64,000 nucleotides of DNA from Vanilla planifolia (taxonomy: Eukaryota; Streptophyta; Magnoliopsida; Asparagales; Orchidaceae). The stretch covers positions 529,528 through 593,527 of the forward strand of contig JAIUJO010000158.1 of assembly GCA_023846275.1 (NCBI GenBank), in the 5' to 3' direction. Made by a program: the position numbers and the translations under genes. Below, in pieces: positions 1-13,520 of the stretch; within the stretch, counting starts at the first letter, position 1; every line of letters begins with the position of its first letter. Under the pieces are notes generated by a model. That model was given only the letters and a program-made list of their open reading frames with translations, was not told the DNA's origin and searched no databases.

Positions 1-2220
1 TATTTTATTTTCTAGGGTTGCAATATTTACTAGACAAAATTTGATTTCTACTAGATTATGATGATCGAGGATGTTAAACTTGATCATATTAGTACATTGG
101 AATGTAGTTTTCCGATAAAAGTTATCTCATTTCTTCTAATTTTTCATCTTAACTTTCATACACCTGTATATAATTCTAAGTGTTCTCTTATGTCACCTTT
201 ACATTTCTTTGATTTCTTATATTATATTTTTATAATTTATCTTATTTCAACTTAAATTTATTTTTACTTAATGTTAAGAAAATAATTTACTATTATTTAG
301 GGTTACTTTTATTATGTTAAGTAATTCCAATGGAGGTTTAATTGAGATGAAAGAAATGTCATTACACTTGTCTTAATGAGTTCTAACTAAGATTTTGTTG
401 CATAACATGTTGAATTTATCTTATCTCAATTTTAAAATATATGTACTTTATATTGAAAAAAGGTTTCTTATTATTTAATCTCATTTACATTGGTGATTGA
501 TAATAATGCTAACAAAGGTCTAGTGAGAGAAAACAAATGTCTTTGACTTATTCTGAAGAGATCTACACAATTAAAGATTCACTTTTATATTTTTATATAT
601 TTTATTTTTTCGAGTTTTGGCACCTTTTAATAGAAATTTTAATTTGTACTTGGTTTGATGGTTGAGGATATCAAAGTTAAAATTTGCATTTTGTAAAACA
701 ACTTTCACTTATAATTTACCTAAAGTCATTAAATATTTCTCTTTTTTTGGGTTATGTTGTAAACTTTAACTCTGCTTTAGTGTGACACTTTCATCATTTT
801 GATTTGATTATAGTATATTACTTATTTAACTTTTGGTACAAATTTATATAATGTAAAAGTAATTACTTAATATTATCTATATCAATTACTTTAATAATTC
901 ATAGTAATTACAAATAAAGTCTAAGTAAGGTGAAACAAGAATCGTTACACTTGATTTTATGAGCTTTATCAAACTAAATATCTATATTTTTAAAATTTTT
1001 TTCTTTAATTTTAAAAATGCATTATGAGATATGTCAATTTGCTATTAGTTTAACTATTCTAAATGTTACATACTGACTCCTCAAAATCATGGAATGCAAC
1101 TTGCACGTACCATTTATTTTATTTCTTCAAATTTTAATTTTTTTATTTGGTTATTATTTTTTATAACTCTAAATATCCCCTTTTGTGATTTTTGCTTTGC
1201 TTCAATTTGGTTGTGCTATAATTCTTCAATTTATCTCATTTTTTAATATATATTTTCTTAATATTGAAATAATAACTTATTATCTATTCATATTTAATTC
1301 AAAATGTGGTGTAATTAAGATGAAATAAAGATTCGACTCGACTTTACAACCTTTATCAAATTTAATAATCATTTCTATATTCCTAAATATTTTATTTTCT
1401 AAGGTTTTACCACACTTTATGAGTCATTTCTTTTTAGTATCTTAAAATGAAATATTCTAATATAATTGATGTCATTTTCCAAGTTTTCTCTTTAATTTAG
1501 TTATATTACTATGTAACTCTAAATCTCCTTTTATTTGACCTTTACTTTGCAATTTTTTAGCTATATTACATTGCTTTATTTGTCTAATTTGTGCTTTAAT
1601 AAGTATTTGCTTAATATGAATATAATAATTTATTATTAATTATGCTTATTTGGATTGGCAATTCATAAAAAATCCAAACAATGTTTGATCAAAGAGAAGA
1701 AACATTGTTGGGCTTAGCTATTAATACTTTATCTGTTTAAATATTTAATTTTAAATTTTAAATATTTTTTTTCTAATGTTTTAGCACAGTTTGATAAAAT
1801 TTTTGATTAATGAGTGATTTGTTTATCAAATAGTTTTCACTCGATCCCCTTTGTGTCTTCGAATGCAACTTTTCATACAATTTTGCACATTTTCTCAATT
1901 TTTTTCTTTTATTTTTTCTTATTAATATGTAGATCTAAATTTCCATTCATGTGAGCCTTACAATACATTGATTTCATGAAATTACATTGTTCTAATTTAT
2001 CTCACTTCATCTTTAATATATATTTACTTTTTACTCAAATAATTACTATTTATAATTTATTCTTGTTGAATATTCCAATTTGTAGTAATTCTAAATGACT
2101 TGATCAACTTGAAAGAAAGATTGTTGGACTCAACTTAACGACCACTACCGAAAAAATGTTTTATTTCTTTGGTCATAGATTGCTTTATAAGGGATGTTTA
2201 CATGTACCTTATTTGATGAA

Positions 2221-2314
2221 CATGTAATTTATCTAATTTCTTAAAATATTTTTCTTAAGCTTCTTTGAATTCCACTTACCCATGTAATATATCTAATTTC
2301 TTAAAATAATTTTT
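2221..2314 (+). repeat. Local 60-bp duplication inside one satellite unit
   Basis: CATGTAATTTATCTAATTTC at 2,221 recurs as CATGTAATATATCTAATTTC at 2,281. In both copies TTAAAATA and a T run follow. The offset is exactly 60 bp and the shared part about 34 bp, a short tandem duplication younger than the general divergence of the array. Confidence 0.6.
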
Positions 2315-5300
2315 TATTTTGTTACATCACTATGTAGCTCAAATCTGCATATAGTATGAAAATTACTTAGAATTCATTTAGTTATATTGCTTGACTATAA
2401 TTTATCTAATTTAAGCTTTAATATAATTTTTAATATAAAAAATAAAATTTACTTTTTTATGGCTATTGAATTTTGTAATTAAACTTATATTCAAATGATG
2501 TCAAATTGATAAAGCAAAAATATCATTAGACTAATCTCCATAAGCTTAATCTAATTAAATATTAATTCTTGTAATTTTAAAGTAGTTTTTTTTTTTTGGC
2601 ATACTTTAAGAGTCATTTTGATTCTTACATAATTTGATGATGGAGGACGTTATCGTTGATCTTCTTAGTTTAATAAAATAAAATTTTTCTATACAACTTA
2701 TCATATTTTCTCGATTTTTGCTTTGATTACTTTATATTATTGTGTAACACTAATTGAGCTCCTTAGAGACCACTAAATTGTCTTGTTTTTGTTGTATTAC
2801 ATTACTACAATTAATCCCTTGTTAAATTTAATATATAATTACTTCATATTAATATAAAATTTTATTATTTTTTATGCTTATTTTCTTTTTTAATTTGAGG
2901 GCATTCAAAATGAGGTTAGATCAAGGCGAAGAAATGTTATTAGGCTTACCTTGATGAGCAACATATTATTAAATTTTTTGTTTCTATATGTTTAAATATT
3001 TTATGCATTATCTTGGAATGCAACTTTCTCAAACAATTTACATCACTTCCTAAAATGTTTTCCATTAATTTAGTTATGTTATTATTTAGTTATAAATATC
3101 TGATCATGTAACCATTAGAAATATTTATTTGGATATATAACATTTTTATAACTTATCTCATTTTAACATTAAAATTTGTTTTATTAATATTAAAAAATGA
3201 TTTATTATTATTTATTTTTCTCATTTTGCTAATACATAGTAGTTCTAATCAGGCTCAAATATAGATGAATTAAATGCATTAGACTCAACTCAATACGCTT
3301 TATCAAATTGATTTTTTATTTTTACATTTTTAGAAACTTTATTTTTTTAGTTTTTGATTTTTTGCAATATTTTAACTTGCACTTGATTTTATTATTTGGG
3401 TTTCTTAACTCAATCTTCATAGTAATTTGGAATGGAACATTCTTATCTAGTTTTTTTTTATTTTTTTAATTTTTCATTTTTAATTAACTATATTGCCGCA
3501 TAACACTAAATCTCATATCGTCTAACCTTTGCAATGCTTCAATTTTTGTGATATATTTGTTAAATTGGTCTCATTTAAGCTTTTATATATATTTGATTTA
3601 TTGAAGAATAATATTTTTTTTATTATGTGTTTATTTTTTTATTAATTTGTAATAATTTTAATAGATGTTTAATCAAGATGAAACAAATATTATTAGATTC
3701 ATCTAGATGACCTTTACTTAATTACATATTTATTTTTTATAATTTAAAATATTATATTTTGTAAAATTTTAGTTCCTTTTATAATTATTTTCCATTTATA
3801 CCCTTTTTGATGATAGAGGATGTTACAATCAATATACTAATTATCTTGGAAAGCAACTTTCTAGTACAATTTATCTCGTTTCTCCAAATTTTGTATTTGA
3901 TTTTTTTGTATAACTATCCAACTCTAAATCTCCTCATATGTGACCGTTACATTGCTTATATTTTTTTATAATATAATTGTTCAATTTATCATATTTTAGT
4001 TTTATTATATATTTGTTTAAAATTTATTTGGTAATTAATTAATCTTTTTGTTATTTACATTGTTAATTCACTGTTACTTCAAAAGAGGCCTATTCAAGTA
4101 AGAATAAATGTCATTCAACTCAACTCAACATGGTGTATCCCAAAAAAAATTAATTTTCATAATTTTTTAAATTTTATTTTCTTATGTTTTGGTGTGCTTT
4201 TTGAGAGTCTCATTTGTAGTTATATTAACAATCAAGGATATTAGAACAAATTTTCTTAGTATTCTCGATTACAACTTTCCATTACTATTTATAGGATTTT
4301 TTAAATGTTTCGTTCTTATTTGGTTATATTACATTGCTTTAATTTAACAAATTTTAGCTCTGCTATATATTTTCTTAATATTGAATAATTAAGTTAAGAT
4401 TTTTTGTGTTTATTTACTTCAATAATTATATATAATCACAAATCCGATCTAATCAAGTAAAAACAAATATCGTTAGATGCATCTTGATAAGCTCGATCAA
4501 ATAAAATAATCAATTTTATATTTTTAAAAATTTTAAAATAATCAATTGTAACAATCCCATACAATTGTTCTCATCTTATGAGTTGTTATGCTTTGATTTG
4601 GATGTATTTTTATTACTCTCTAAATCTCATATTGGGTAGCCATTTAATGATATGATCTTGCTATATTACATACCTTTTTTGTGTCACTCCAACTTTAATA
4701 TATGTTTAATTAATATTAAAATAATAATTTTTTATATTTTTTGCTTATTTTCTTTGGTAATTTCACAATAATTCTAAATAAGGTGTGAATGAAATGAAAG
4801 AAATATTGTTGGACACCTTTCGATGAGCTCTATACATTTAAATATTACTTTTTTTATTTTTGAAAATTTCATCTCAATTGTACTTTTATATATTTTTATT
4901 AAATATTGAAATAATAATTTGTTATTATTAGTGTTTTTTTTTTAATACTTCGTAGTAATCCAAAACAAGGTCCAATTGAGATGGAACAAATGTCATTGGC
5001 CAAGTCTCAATGAGATGTATCCATTTAAATTTTAATTTGTTTATTTCGTAATATTTTATTTCATACTTTTTCAATGCTTTATAAGATATTTTGATTGATA
5101 CCATATTTTCAGGTTGGGCATGTACACATTGTCTTCTTTATATATTGGAATGTAATAAGCCTATTAAATTTATCTCATTGCATCAAATTTTTCACTTGGG
5201 TTTGTTTTTATTACTATGCAACTTTATATCTTCTCTTATGTGACTTTATGTTACTTTTATAGAGTTCTATTCAAATGATTTAATCTCTCTCATTCAACTT

Positions 5301-5460
5301 CAATATCAATTTATTTATTATTAAAATAAATATTATTTTTTGTGTCAATTTATTTTGATAATTAATAGTAATTACAAATGAGATCTAATTAAGGTAAAAA
5401 AAATATTACAACACTTGTATCTATGATCTCTGTCTAATTAAATATTCACTTTTTTATTTT

Positions 5461-5531
5461 CAAATATTTTATTTTAAAGGATTTTGGCATATTTTATCAA
5501 ATATTTTATTTTAAAGGATTTTGGCATATTT
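5461..5531 (+). repeat. Recent 37-bp tandem duplication inside a satellite unit
   Basis: A 34-base stretch starting CAAATATTTTATTTTAAAGG at 5,461 is repeated without change at 5,498, giving a period of 37. It covers the TTTTATTTTCTAGGGTTTTG box of the monomer, here ending in GGATTTTGGCATATTT. Perfect identity against a strongly diverged background shows the duplication is recent. Confidence 0.85.
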
Positions 5532-8500
5532 GAGTAGCAATAATGATGTATTTGATCTCTTTAGTATCTTGGAATATAACTTTCCAATACAATTTCTCTA
5601 ATTTCTACAACATTGTTTCTTTAAATCGGTTAACAAATATGATACTCTAATTCTCCTCTAGTTTTAGGTTTGCATCACTTTGATTTAGTCATATTACGTC
5701 GCCTCAATTTATCTCACCTAAATTTTTATATTTATTTACTTGAAATTAAAATAACAATTTAATATTAATATGCATATTTATTTTGGTTGTTAATAATCAT
5801 TAAAAATGGCATGCTATCGTGTTGAATCAAATTTCATTGGACTTAACTTATCCACCTTTATCCAACAAAATATTCATTTCTATTATTTTGAATTTTTTTT
5901 ATGGTTCCACAATCATTACAAGATATTTTGGTTCGTGTAGAGTATTTTCAATTCAAACTTTCTTATACAATTTATGACAATTTTTTAATTTCTTTACTTT
6001 GATTTAGTTATATTGCCCTTAAACTATAATTCTTTTCACAACTTACATTTTTAATGAATTGACTTGGCAATATTACATTATTTAAAGTTAACTTATTTTA
6101 GCTATAATATGCATCTACATAATATTAAAATAATAATTTATTATTTTTTATTCTTATTTACTTTGGTAATTTGTTGTATTTTAAATAAGGTTCAATTGAG
6201 ATAAGATAAATGTGGTCAAGCTCATCTTTATTAGCTCTACACAATTAAATATCATTTTAGTATTTTAAATTTTAAATTTTCTTAGATTTGGCATGTAGTA
6301 TTAGATGGAACGTAACATACAGTCAGTCTAATTTTTTGAAATTTTTTACTTTAATTTTGTTATTTCACCATATAACATAAACTCTACTCTCATGTGGGCT
6401 TTAAATCAAATTGATTAAGTAATATTACATTGCTTTAATTTAACTCATTTCATATTTTATATATATATTTATTTAAAAATAAAAACATATTTGTTTTCTT
6501 TTTTATGCTTATTAGCTTCGGTAATTCATAGTCATTGCAAGGAAGGTCTAATGAAAAGTTCATTTCTTTATTATTTAAATATTCAACTTTCTATGATTTT
6601 GGCATGTTCTATAATATTTTTTTTATTTTTTCTTGATTTAACAATTGAGGATCTTATGTTAGATCATCTATATTTTTTTAGAATGTAACATTCTTATATA
6701 ACTCTCAATCAGCTGTACTAATTTAAATTTTAAATTTGACATTATTAACTATTTATTTTCAATATTTCTAAAAATTTTATTTTATAAGATTTGGCATAGT
6801 TTATAGGATGTTTTTATTCATACCTTATTTGACAATTAAATTTCTTATAGTTGAACTCCTTAATAACTTGTAATGTAACATTCCCATATAGTTTATCTCA
6901 TTTTCGAAAACTTTTCATTTTGATTTGTCTATATTACTAACAAACTATAATTCTCTTCTTATCTGAACTTTTTATCATTTTGATTTGGTTATATTATATT
7001 ATTTCAATTTATCTAATTTATACTTTATTATACGTTTATTAAATATTAAAATAATAATTTACTAATATTTATTCTTTTTTAAATTTATTTTGTACAAATT
7101 CAAAGAAAACTTCAGTTGAGATGATACAAGCATTATGGAACTCTTGTTGATGAGTTTTATGTGAAATCCTTCATGAGAAATGTTGATTCATAACTAATTT
7201 AGCAATTGAAGGTGTTACATTCACTCTCATTAGTATCATAGAATTCAACTTTCCTTTACAAATTCTTTTATTTTTAAAAATTTTTCATTTTTATTTACTT
7301 ATGATACTAAATATTTATTATTATTTATGCTAATTTACTTTGATAATTGGTAGTAATTCTAAAAGAGACTTATTGAAGACAAAAAAACCTTTATTGGACA
7401 CATCCTTATAAAGTTTATATATTTGAATATTCATTTATATATTTTTCAATATTTTATTTTAAGAGCTTCGGTAAACTTTTGTAGACATTTTGATTCATAT
7501 ATCATATGATGCTTGAGAATGTTAGAATTGATCTCCTCAGTATCTTGGAATGCAACTCTTCTTTTTAATTTGTGTTATTGCTTCAAATGTTTCACTTTGA
7601 TTGGATATTTTATGATGTGACTCAAGATCATGAGTTGTGTGATAATTACGTCAATTTGATTGACTACAGTATCTTGCTTAATTTATCTCACTTAAGCTTT
7701 GAAATATATTTGCAAAACGTGAAACTTATAATTTATTATTGTTTATGCCTATTTAAATTTACAATTCATAAAAATTCAAGATGAGGTTTGATTGAAATTA
7801 ATCAAATGTCCTTATGCTAATATTAATGAAAATTTTCTAAATAAATATCCATTCTAATATTTTTAAATAGTTATTTTCTAAGGTTTTTTCATAGTTTCTA
7901 AGACATTTAAATTTTTAGCTAAATAAATAATTTTGGATGTTATACTCGATCTCCTTAGTATCTTCGAAAGCAAGTAGTTCATTAAATTTATCACAATTTA
8001 TCAATGTTTTCATTTTGATTTGGTTATATTACTATGTAGCACTTATTCTCTACTAATGTGACCATTACATCTTTTTGATTTAGTGATATTATATTTCTTT
8101 AATTTATATTATTTCATCTTTAACATATATTTGTTTCATATCAAAATAATTATTTATTTTTATTTATGCTCATTTACTATTATTATTCCTAATAATTTCA
8201 AACGAGGTTCGATTGAGATAAAGCAATATTGTCAAAGTTGTATCAACAAGCTCCACCTAATTAAATATTCATTTCTGTATTTCTAGATACTTTATTTTCT
8301 ATGGTTATCGTATGTTTTGCAAGTCATTTTGATTCTTACCTTATTTTTTAGTCGTAGTTATTATACTAATTCTTGTTATTATCATGGAATATAATTTTCC
8401 TCTACACTTTTACACTTTCATTTATGCTAATTTATTTTGTTATTCATAGCATCTCTAAATGATGTTTGATAGAGATGTCTGAAACATTTTTTGACCTATA

Positions 8501-11500
8501 TCTTCATAGTAATTGCTTTAAATATTCCTTTCTATGCTAAAAAATAATTTATTTTTTAGAGATTATTTTATGCTTTGCTGGTCATTCAACTTTTCACATT
8601 ATATGATGAATGAGGACATTCCACTTGATCTTCTTAATATCATGGAATGGAACTTTATTGTATAGTTTATCTTATTTTTCAAATGTTTTTGTTGATATTG
8701 TTAAATTAATATGTTAAGCTTAGTCTCATATCAAGAAACATTTGCAATGACTTGATTTAATTATATTACATTCTTTCAATTTATCTCATTTCTAATTTGA
8801 TATAATTTTATTTAATATTAATTAAAAATTTAGTTTAAGTTCTTATTTTAAAGTAATTCATAGTAGTTCCAAATGACATGTGACTTTGATAACATAGATG
8901 ACATTATACTCATCTCAACTAGTTTCAACTAATTAAATATTCATTTCTAAATTTTTAATTTTCTTGGTTTTGAAAATGCTTTACAAAATAATTGGTCCAT
9001 AAATAATTTTACAATCATGAATATTACACTTGATTTCTATATTATCTTGATATGCAAAATTCTTAAAATGTTTTTCTCATTTCTTCAAATGTTTCTCTTT
9101 TATTTGCTTATGTTTCCATGAAACTCTAATTCGTCACTCATGTGACATTTATATCATCCTGATTTGTTATATTATGTTTCTTTAAATTATTACTTTTCAT
9201 TTTTTTGTATATTTGTTAGTTATTAATATATATTTTTTGTTGTATGCATTTATAAAATTGGTAATGTTTTGTAATTCCAAACATGCCGTGATTAAGAAGA
9301 AACAAATGTCATTAGACTAAATATCTTTTCATATGATCATTACATCAATTTAATTTGGTCATGTTGCATTTTTAAAATTTATCTAATTTGACTTTTAATA
9401 TATTTTTTAAAATATTTAAATCATTATTGGTTGTTAATTGAGCTTATTTTATTTTGTGATTCATTTTAATTCCTAACTAGTGTGAATAATGATGAGACTA
9501 ACAAAATTTGACTCATCTCAATGATCTTTATTGGATTAAATATATTTTTATTTTTTTAAAGTGTTTTCATTTCTCAAGTTGTGGCACATTTTACAAGGCA
9601 TTCAATTCCTACATGATTTTATGATCGAGGATGTTACATTTTATCTCAATAATAACTTGTAGTGCAGTTATTTTGTATAATTTATCTCAATTATTCAAAA
9701 TTTTTATATTGATTTGGATATATTACGAGGTAGCTCTAAATCTCCTCTAATGTTATCACACCATTGGTTTAATATGGAAATATCAAATTGTTTTAATTTT
9801 TCTCAATTTAGCTTTAATATATATTTTCATTTCATTAAAATAAAATTTCATTACTATTTTTTCCTTAGTATCCTTAATAATTTGTATTAATTCTAAACAA
9901 GTTCAAGTGGAAATGAAATAAACATTATTGGGCTCATCTTTCCAAAGTCTATATAATTAAATATTTGTTTTATATTTTAAAATTTTTTTTCTATGATTTA
10001 AACTTATTTTATGAGACATTTTGAATCATACATGATATGATGGGCAATGATGTTACATTTGATCTCCTCATGATCTTGGAATGCAACTTCCATTAAAACA
10101 AATCTCATTTCTTCAAAGTTTAGATATTGAATTTGTTATATTTACGATGAAACAATAGTTCTCATCTCATGTGACTTTTACATAATTTTGTTTAAGTTAT
10201 ATTATATTATATCAATTTATCTTATTTTACCTTTATTGTATATTTATTCTATTAAAAAATAAAAATTTATTATTATTACTATTATTTTCATTGGCATTTT
10301 AAAATAGTTCCAATTAAGATCAAGTAAAGACGAATTGAAACATGTTTAATTCACCTCAACGGACTTTATCTAATTAAATATATTTTTTAATATTCAAAAA
10401 ACTTTTATTTTATAAGGCTTTTATTGTATTATTACATATTTCATTTTGTACCTCTTTTGATAATCGAGAATGCTGACCTTCATCCTTTTAGTATCTTGGA
10501 AAATGGTTTTCCTATGTAATTTATATGTTTCCTTCAATTTTTCTATTTTGATTTGATTATATTTTTATGCAATTTTAAATTTGCTCTAATATAACATTTA
10601 CATTATTTTTAATTTGTTATTTTACTTTGCTTCAATTTATCTCATTTAGCTTAAAGCTTTAGAAATTGAACATTAAAACAAAAATTATTGTTATTAGTTA
10701 TTCTATTTTATTTCAACAATTTGCAAAAATTCTAAATGATGTTTAATCATGAATAAACAAATATTGTTTGATTTATCTAATAAATTCTAACAAATTAAAT
10801 GTTTTGATTCATAAACAATGTGATGATTGATTATGTTCCACTCCATCTCCTTAGTGCCTTTGAATACACATTCTCATAAAAATTATCTTAATTTTTCAAA
10901 TTTCATACGTTGAGCTATTTGTATTAAATTAAAACTCTGATTCTCCTCACATAACCTTTACACCATTTTTATTTCGTTAAATTCTATTACTTCAACATAT
11001 CTCATTTCAATTTTAATATATATTTACTTAATATTAAAATGTTAATTAATTCTTATTTTTGATTATTTACTTCATCAAATTATTCTCATTCAAAATGATG
11101 TATGACTGAGACTCAATAAACATCATTTCATTTTAATAAGCTCTATCTATTTAAATGCTCATTTCTTATTTTTAAATTTTTTATTTTCTTAAATTTTGAT
11201 ATGTTTTACAAGATATTTTGATTTATACTTTATTTTATAAGGAAGGACGCTATACTCAATCCCCTTAATAAAATGGAACATCACTTTTATGTATAATTTA
11301 TCTTAACTTTCCAAATGCTGTACTTTGATTCGATTACATTACAATGTTTCTCTAAATCTCCACTCATGTAACATTTAGATCAATTTTAATTGGTTACTTT
11401 ATATTTCTTCAATTGTGCTCATTTAAATTTAAAACTTATTTACTTAATGTTAAAATAATAATTGATTATGACATGATTATTTAATTAGGATATTTATAGA

Positions 11501-12818
11501 AATTTTAAACATGGTATAATTAAGATAAAAAACTTCATTGGACTGTTCTTAATGAGTTCTATCTAAAACCTTGTACAGTTAAGAATGTCGTGCTTCGACT
11601 CATTCTTATTTTAGAATTCAACTTTTCTATGTAATTTACCTCATTTATTTCAAAGTTTAACATTGATTTGATTATATTACTAATTAACTCTAAATCTACC
11701 CTCATGTGGACAATATTGTTTGTTTATATTATGTTACTTGAACTTATATCCTTTCAACTTTAAAATATGTTAACAAAATATTAAACTAATAACTTGTTGG
11801 ATTTTGTGTTTATTTACTTTGACAATTAGTAATTCTCAGAGAAGGTTTGGTTAAGAAACAAATATGTTTCCAACAAAATATTTGTTTTATATTTTTAAAT
11901 AATTTATTTCTTAAGCCTTATACATGCTTTTAAGGGATGTATTGATTTGTACCATATTTGACTATCAAGAATGTTGTACTCAACCTTCTTAAGGCCTTAG
12001 AATATGACTTTCTTTAAAACTTTAAATCATTTTTGTAAATATTTCTCTTTAATATGGTTATATTATTATAAACTCTAGTTCTTCTCTTGTGCAAACTTCA
12101 CGTCACTTTGATTTGGCTATATTACAGTGTAACTCTAAATCATTTCTCGTGTGATATTTATAGGCTATTTTTTTGTTATATTTCGTAGGTTCAATTTAAC
12201 TTATTTCAGCATAAATAAACATTTACATATTTTTAAAGTAACACTTTATTATTATTTATTGTTTTTTTACTTTTGTCATTCTTAAAAATTCCAAATATGA
12301 ACTGATCAAGGTGAAACTAATGTCATTAGACTAGACTTGATGAGCTATGTCATTATTTATTTCTTATTTATAAATATTCTATTGTCTTCACTTTTAGCAT
12401 ATCTTATGAAATATTTTAATTTGTACATGATTTGATGATAAAATAGTGGTAATGCAATGTTCACAATCACTAATCTCGATAACTCATATTACTCAATTTT
12501 ATTTGGTAATATTACTATGTAACTCTAATTCTCCTCTTTATAGATCTTTGCATTTGCTTTGATTTGATTATATTACATTACTTCAGCTTTTCTTATCTCA
12601 ACTTTAATATATATTTACATAATACTGTGTCCATATCATTATTATTTTATAATACTTTTTAGTTTTGTAATTTCTTGTGATTCCAATTGAGTTTTGATTG
12701 TAACAAAACAAACATCGTTGGAAACTTTTTAATAGACATTATTTCTCATTTTTTAATTATGCATGGTGTTTGTGCATATTTTACAAGGTATTTTAATTGT
12801 AACTTAATTAACTATGGA

Positions 12819-13100
12819 AATATTATATTTCATCTCTTTAGTATCTTGAAATGCAACTATCCCATAAATTTTATCACTTTTCTTCAAAATTTTTATCTGA
12901 TTTGCTTTTTAAAATTTATTTTTTTCAACATTAATAAAAATTTACTTAATTAAATAGAAAAATATTATATTTCATCTCTTGAGTATCTTGGAATACAATT
13001 ATCCCATAAAATTTATCACTTTTCTTTAAAAGCTTTTTTAATTTTCTTTTCTTAAATTTACCTCTTTTCAACATTAATAAAAATTTACTTAATATTTTAT
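12819..13100 (+). repeat. 142-bp partial-monomer tandem duplication
   Basis: AATATTATATTTCATCTCTT occurs at 12,819 and again at 12,961. The copies stay similar through the TATCCCATAAA segment to CAACATTAATAAAAATTTAC, with a period of about 142 bp. They are much closer to each other than neighbouring whole monomers are, so this is a later duplication of roughly one third of a unit. Confidence 0.8.
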
Positions 13101-13310
13101 ATTTTTAGTTTAGATATTTCTTTGATAACTCATAGTAATTCGAAACAAGTTCTGATAGACATGAAACAAATGTTGTGGAACTCTTCTTGATAAGCACTAT
13201 CTGAAACCATATCTATCATTATATTGGAAAATATTTTATTTTCTTAGATTTTGGCTTACTTTATGAGATATTTTAATTCATACATGATTTGATTATTGAG
13301 GATGTTGCAC

Positions 13311-13358
13311 TTAATCTCCTAACTATCTTTTATTGCAATTAATCTCCTAACTATCTTA
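13311..13358 (+). repeat. 28-bp tandem duplication
   Basis: TTAATCTCCTAACTATCTT at 13,311 recurs unchanged at 13,339. It duplicates the part of the monomer just before the TTGGAATGCAAC box. Confidence 0.75.
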
Positions 13359-13505
13359 TATTGGCAAATGCAATTGATCTCATTTCTTAAAATTTTTAGA
13401 TTGATTCTATTACATTACTATAAAACCCTAATTTTTTTTCTCATGTGACATTTAAATTACTTTAATTTTATTATATTGCATTTTTACTTAAGTTTTTATA
13501 CTTTG

Positions 13506-13520
13506 ATATATATATATATA
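13506..13520. repeat. (AT)n microsatellite at the monomer's ATATAT position
   Basis: Fifteen bases of alternating A and T directly follow CTTTG. They replace the consensus TTTAATATATATTTACTTAA of the unit, so the run is an expansion of the short ATATAT present in every monomer. Confidence 0.7.
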
